A stretch of DNA of 8,554 bases. It comes from Candidatus Forterrea sp. Its GTDB lineage: Archaea > Iainarchaeota > Iainarchaeia > Iainarchaeales > JAAZKV01. The DNA lies in assembly GCA_020717885.1 (NCBI GenBank), contig DYDN01000037.1, positions 1-8,554 of the forward strand. Direction: 5' to 3'. Numbering within the stretch: position 1 is the first letter of the stretch; each line of letters starts with the position of its first letter. Under the pieces are notes generated by a model. It ran no database searches. It was not told where the DNA came from and saw nothing but the letters and a program-made list of their open reading frames with translations. The position numbers were made by a program, and so were the translations under genes. This document shows, in pieces, positions 5,861 to 8,554 of the stretch.

Positions 5861-8377
5861 TTACTTCTTCCCTTTGTAAGTAAAGTTATTAATTAATTTT
5901 CTTCTTTTGTTTTTGTCCCTCGCCTCGTGCTTCTTCTCTTCAACCGCAAGCTCTTCAGTGCCTTTAATTGGAGCCTCTTTTCTCTTAAATAGTTTTCCTG
6001 TGAGTGAGGATAACGCGGAAGGTTTCTTTGCTTTTGCAGGCTTCATCCTGTTCTCTTTTCTTGATACGTAGAGTTCTTCGCGTATATCATTAAGTTCTTT
6101 TTGAACATCAGTGTGGCTCTTGTGGTAATCCTCCGAGAGTATTAATCCTGCCTTAAAGTGTCTGCGTAAATCGACTAATCCCCTCTCAAGCGCTCTTTGT
6201 TTTGCCCTCAAATCCTCCATTGATATACCCATGCGTTTTTTCTTTGGCCAAGCTTTTCCACTTGACAATTCCTGCTCGTAATGCTTCTTCATGAAGAAGT
6301 ACTCTGCGTCAGAAATCTTTTTCTGCCCTAGTGCCCTATCCAGGTTACCAAGAACAGAGCTAATTTTTTCTCTCCTATTTGAGTGAGTGAGACTATTCTT
6401 ATGGGATTTTGTAACAATTCCAACTAACAAAAGAAAAACAAGCACGAGGATTACTAGCGCCATTATGAGCACAAACGCGTATTTTTGTGCATCCGTAAGT
6501 GAACTTGTAGGAGTATAGTTAATGCTAACTATTGCTTCCTTCTCAGAGTAAGCAGTCATTCTTGTTTCTTCAAGGTAAGCTGAGATCATTGATTTTGCCT
6601 GAACTATTTTGTTGCTCAAAAATATCATATCGTAACTCGTCTCAGTACTCTGTGCGACTTCATTACCCCTGCCAAGTTTTTTAGTGAACACCGCGTTCTC
6701 ATAATAGAATTCTGCATGATCAAAGAAAAGATTTGCCCATATTGAGTCCGAACCTAATCCTTCATTAATATCATTTTCAACTGTTTGAAATAGTTCTTCG
6801 GGGGTTACTAACAATCTGCTTTTCTCTGAGGAAACAAAGGCATCAGCAAATGCCGCGTCATAAACGGCGGCGAGTAAAAAATTACTGTCAAAGGATTTCT
6901 TTGCAGCATTAAGTCTTCTTGTTGCTTCAACAATTGATTCCCCCGAAACATTTGAGTCTTTAATCAAATTCTCTGTGTCCGAGATTTTCATCTGCACATC
7001 TTTAATGAATTTATCAGCGTAAGTTGGAGTATTTTTTGATGGATCTTTTTGGGCTTCTTTTAAAAAGTCCTTTGAAACTGAGAGCCATGCTTCCGCGGAA
7101 GCATACTCATAAACTCTGTCATAAAGCATTTCCTGCTGTGCTGTTTTTTGATCAGCCGGGGTTGAGCCAGGAGAATCAATTATTGCGGTCGAGGAAGTTT
7201 CTATCTTATCAAGCGCAATTTCAGCATAAGCCACTCTTTGCTGTGCCCCAATAATCCACTCAAAACCATTTAATGGAATAAAATTCATTTTTTCTTTAAA
7301 AGTATTAATATCATTTCTTAGCGAAGAGATTTTTGAGGAGAGAATTATGGAATCATTTGTCAATAAAGATGGGTTTTGCGCAATTTCTTTTATTGTTCCC
7401 GCAGTCACCCTTGAAGTGAAGGCATAATTTGCGGAGGAGTACAAGTAATTCTGGTCCAAAAAGCGCTGAGCCATCTCAACGCTCCTCTTTGTCGCGCTTA
7501 ATCTCTGATTTAGATTCGCACGGAGTTCATCCGCCATATTACTTTTCTCAAACTCTGTTTTTGCGTCATTATAAACAACCTCTGCGCCGTCAATATAATT
7601 TTGAGAAATCTTTTCCATTGGAACAAGTACGCTGTTATAATTAATTGATTTTGGAATAAATATCGTGCTTGTGGTGTTTGTGTCAACCTTTATATCCTCA
7701 ACATTTGAGTAAGCAAGTTCAATTGCCTGATCTATTGTACTTACTTCAACTACCTTCATTCCGAGGGATTGGGGACCGTACTCAAGAAGGTTTACTGTAT
7801 CCAAAAATCCGTTACCATTCTTATCAACCCCTGTTATTGCTTCCCCTGCTGGAATCATAAATAACCTTACTCCTACCTTTGCCGCGGCCTGCGCTTTTGG
7901 CCCCACTCCGCCAACCATTCCAATTGAGCCGTCGCTATTTATTGTACCAGTTACTGCTACTCCATTTTGAAGGGGTTTTTCTGAGAACATTGAATAAGAG
8001 AGAAGTGCCATCGCGGCTCCTGCACTTGGCCCATCCACTTCGCTTGCGTTTGCGCGTATATCAAAAATAAAATCCTTGTCAGTTAATTTTATCCCGGTTT
8101 TCTTTTGGGCTAATTGAAGAGCAATATTCCCAGTGGTTTGTGTATCCTTTCCCACTAAAGAATTAGAGGTAATAAATGCAGCGTTCCCTGTCCCTGGTAT
8201 TGTGTACATTAATAGTTCCGCTGCCATTCCTTTGTGGTCCTCAGTTACTGCAAAAATCTTTATTGAACCGGTTTGTAGAATCGCTAATGCGGGAGAAGCA
8301 AGTACCGCAATAAGTAAAACAACGAGCAACGCAAGGAATATTTTTGGCAACATTTTTTTTGCTCTGGCTTTTGGCAT
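5861..8377 (-). CDS. Membrane-anchored archaeal Lon-like serine protease (S16, COG1750-like)
   Basis: An 838-residue protease with a Lon-type (S16) catalytic domain but no AAA+ ATPase. Residues 1-10 are basic, 12-32 are hydrophobic and end in SPALA, giving a signal peptide or anchor. The S16 domain covers about 35-225: nucleophile S118 in DGPSAGAA and general-base K161 in GPKAQAAAKVG form the Ser-Lys dyad, 43 residues apart as in E. coli Lon (S679/K722). A long, mostly helical region (about 245-620) follows, then a transmembrane helix at 633-656. The tail of about 180 residues is strongly basic and probably cytoplasmic; it contains two SHOCT-like helical segments (about 678-705 and 736-769). 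The catalytic domain would lie outside the membrane, cleaving proteins without ATP. This agrees with the archaeal family COG1750, where a similar signal-domain-anchor layout is known; the long tail looks like an elaboration. Substrates are unknown. The gene is transcribed alone, towards the SMC-like gene. The ATG at 8377 is preferred over Met9 because of the upstream TATA-like box. Confidence 0.92.
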   Translation of the reverse strand: MPKARAKKMLPKIFLALLVVLLIAVLASPALAILQTGSIKIFAVTEDHKGMAAELLMYTIPGTGNAAFITSNSLVGKDTQTTGNIALQLAQKKTGIKLTDKDFIFDIRANASEVDGPSAGAAMALLSYSMFSEKPLQNGVAVTGTINSDGSIGMVGGVGPKAQAAAKVGVRLFMIPAGEAITGVDKNGNGFLDTVNLLEYGPQSLGMKVVEVSTIDQAIELAYSNVEDIKVDTNTTSTIFIPKSINYNSVLVPMEKISQNYIDGAEVVYNDAKTEFEKSNMADELRANLNQRLSATKRSVEMAQRFLDQNYLYSSANYAFTSRVTAGTIKEIAQNPSLLTNDSIILSSKISSLRNDINTFKEKMNFIPLNGFEWIIGAQQRVAYAEIALDKIETSSTAIIDSPGSTPADQKTAQQEMLYDRVYEYASAEAWLSVSKDFLKEAQKDPSKNTPTYADKFIKDVQMKISDTENLIKDSNVSGESIVEATRRLNAAKKSFDSNFLLAAVYDAAFADAFVSSEKSRLLVTPEELFQTVENDINEGLGSDSIWANLFFDHAEFYYENAVFTKKLGRGNEVAQSTETSYDMIFLSNKIVQAKSMISAYLEETRMTAYSEKEAIVSINYTPTSSLTDAQKYAFVLIMALVILVLVFLLLVGIVTKSHKNSLTHSNRREKISSVLGNLDRALGQKKISDAEYFFMKKHYEQELSSGKAWPKKKRMGISMEDLRAKQRALERGLVDLRRHFKAGLILSEDYHKSHTDVQKELNDIREELYVSRKENRMKPAKAKKPSALSSLTGKLFKRKEAPIKGTEELAVEEKKHEARDKNKRRKLINNFTYKGKK

Positions 8378-8398
8378 ATAGTATCACAATTAAACGGC

Positions 8399-8406
8399 AA
8401 ATATTC
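8399..8406 (-). promoter_or_regulatory. TATA-like box of the Lon-like gene
   Basis: The minus strand reads GAATATTT, centred about 26 bases before the ATG, consistent with a leaderless transcript. A second TATA-like sequence, ATTATAAA (complement of 8430-8437), lies about 56 bases upstream and would give a leader of about 30 bases. The putative insertion-sequence boundary at 8458 leaves both intact but truncates any control sequence further upstream. Confidence 0.45.
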
Positions 8407-8457
8407 TGTTAATACAAAAGGAAATGTTGTTTATAATACTTTTTGGGGCAATGGCGG

Positions 8458-8469
8458 TGTAGAAATCCT
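8458..8469 (+). repeat. Right copy of 12-bp terminal inverted repeat
   Basis: TGTAGAAATCCT on the plus strand is the exact reverse complement of bases 103-114. It overlaps the stop codon of the transposase-like ORF (complement of 8468-8470), a common arrangement at insertion-sequence ends. The flanking bases differ from those at the left copy, as expected for separate insertion sites. Confidence 0.6.
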
Positions 8470-8481
8470 ATTGGATTTCTA
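8460..8481. repeat. Perfect 9-bp-stem hairpin at the insertion-sequence end
   Basis: TAGAAATCC (8460-8468) pairs exactly with GGATTTCTA (8473-8481) across the loop TATT. The outer arm is the terminal repeat itself and the inner arm is an inverted copy of it. It spans the transposase stop codon, so it could also act at the 3' end of that message. Role is inferred. Confidence 0.65.
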
Positions 8482-8554
8482 GGTAAAGCCAAATTTTTAT
8501 GATTCGTCCGATGTGTTCAATATTGTATGCTAGTGCTTTGATTGTCACAGTTTT
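8468..8554 (-). CDS. C-terminal fragment of a probable DDE transposase
   Basis: The ORF enters from the right edge and ends at TAG after 28 visible residues. These include IKALAYNIEHIGRIIKIWLY, a helical stretch of the kind that ends many IS4/IS5-like DDE transposases, where an A-x-N-x-x-R/K-I pattern forms the last helix after the catalytic glutamate. The catalytic residues lie outside the window. The assignment rests on this pattern and on the stop codon falling inside a 12-bp inverted repeat; another short helical C-terminus could look similar. Confidence 0.5.
   Translation of the reverse strand, partial: KTVTIKALAYNIEHIGRIIKIWLYLEIQ

Larger units (their letters stand above)
8458..8554 (-). 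mobile_element. Downstream end of an insertion sequence, continuing off the right edge
   Basis: This stretch contains the inverted copy of the 12-bp repeat seen at 103-114, a 9-bp-stem hairpin, and the C-terminal end of a transposase-like ORF whose stop codon lies in the repeat. It is therefore read as the 3' end of an insertion sequence on the minus strand, inserted about 80 bases upstream of the Lon-like gene. The element orientation matches that at the left edge. The family cannot be named from this much sequence. Confidence 0.55.

Noticed and set aside
8460..8481. End hairpins as evidence for an IS200/IS605-type (HUH) element
   Set aside because: Such elements lack terminal inverted repeats shared between both ends, whereas a 12-bp inverted repeat is present here. 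The visible C-terminus also resembles DDE transposases and not an HUH or TnpB protein.
1..8554. CRISPR arrays, tRNA or rRNA genes, replication origin
   Set aside because: No regularly spaced repeats, no cloverleaf-like intergenic sequence and no origin-type repeat cluster were seen; the intergenic gaps are all shorter than 200 bases.

Overview
The window is AT-rich archaeal DNA. The evidence is ribosomal protein L44e (an archaeal/eukaryotic protein), an archaeal-type membrane-anchored Lon-like protease, TATA-like boxes about 25 bases upstream of several start codons with little or no leader, and an oligo-T terminator in place of a hairpin one. Gene order is scrambled relative to common archaeal operons and the genes are tightly packed, which fits a small-genome (DPANN-like) lineage. 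That assignment is inference; no marker here fixes the taxon.

Layout from left to right: (1) bases 1-114 look like the upstream end of an insertion sequence, with the first 17 codons of a minus-strand ORF, a strong hairpin, a palindromic TATA-like element and a 12-bp terminal repeat that runs into the last codons of thrC; (2) threonine synthase (thrC) and ribosomal protein L44e on the minus strand; (3) a divergent promoter region of about 190 bases; (4) a plus-strand pair, a six-helix membrane protein whose stop overlaps the start of a 989-residue SMC-family ATPase; (5) a short convergent gap with an oligo-T terminator; (6) a large minus-strand membrane-anchored Lon-like (S16) protease; (7) from 8458 to the end, the same 12-bp repeat in inverted orientation, followed by the C-terminal 28 codons of a probable DDE transposase on the minus strand.

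Two things stand out. The SMC-family protein has canonical SMC head motifs, but the hinge domain expected in the middle is absent and a Rad50-type zinc-hook motif (CPVC, residues 490-493 of 989) sits at the exact midpoint. It therefore looks like an SMC head and arm dimerising through a hook. Second, the interval is bounded on both sides by ends of what appears to be the same insertion-sequence family in the same orientation, and one of these ends supplies the last five codons and stop of thrC. The simplest reading is a contig broken at two copies of a repeated element; a composite-transposon arrangement is possible but weakly supported.

The housekeeping genes (thrC, L44e) do not form a shared pathway with the others. 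The only convincing functional unit is the membrane protein plus SMC-like pair, which is very probably co-transcribed and translationally coupled. The Lon-like protease is probably an independent membrane quality-control unit with its catalytic domain outside the cytoplasm.
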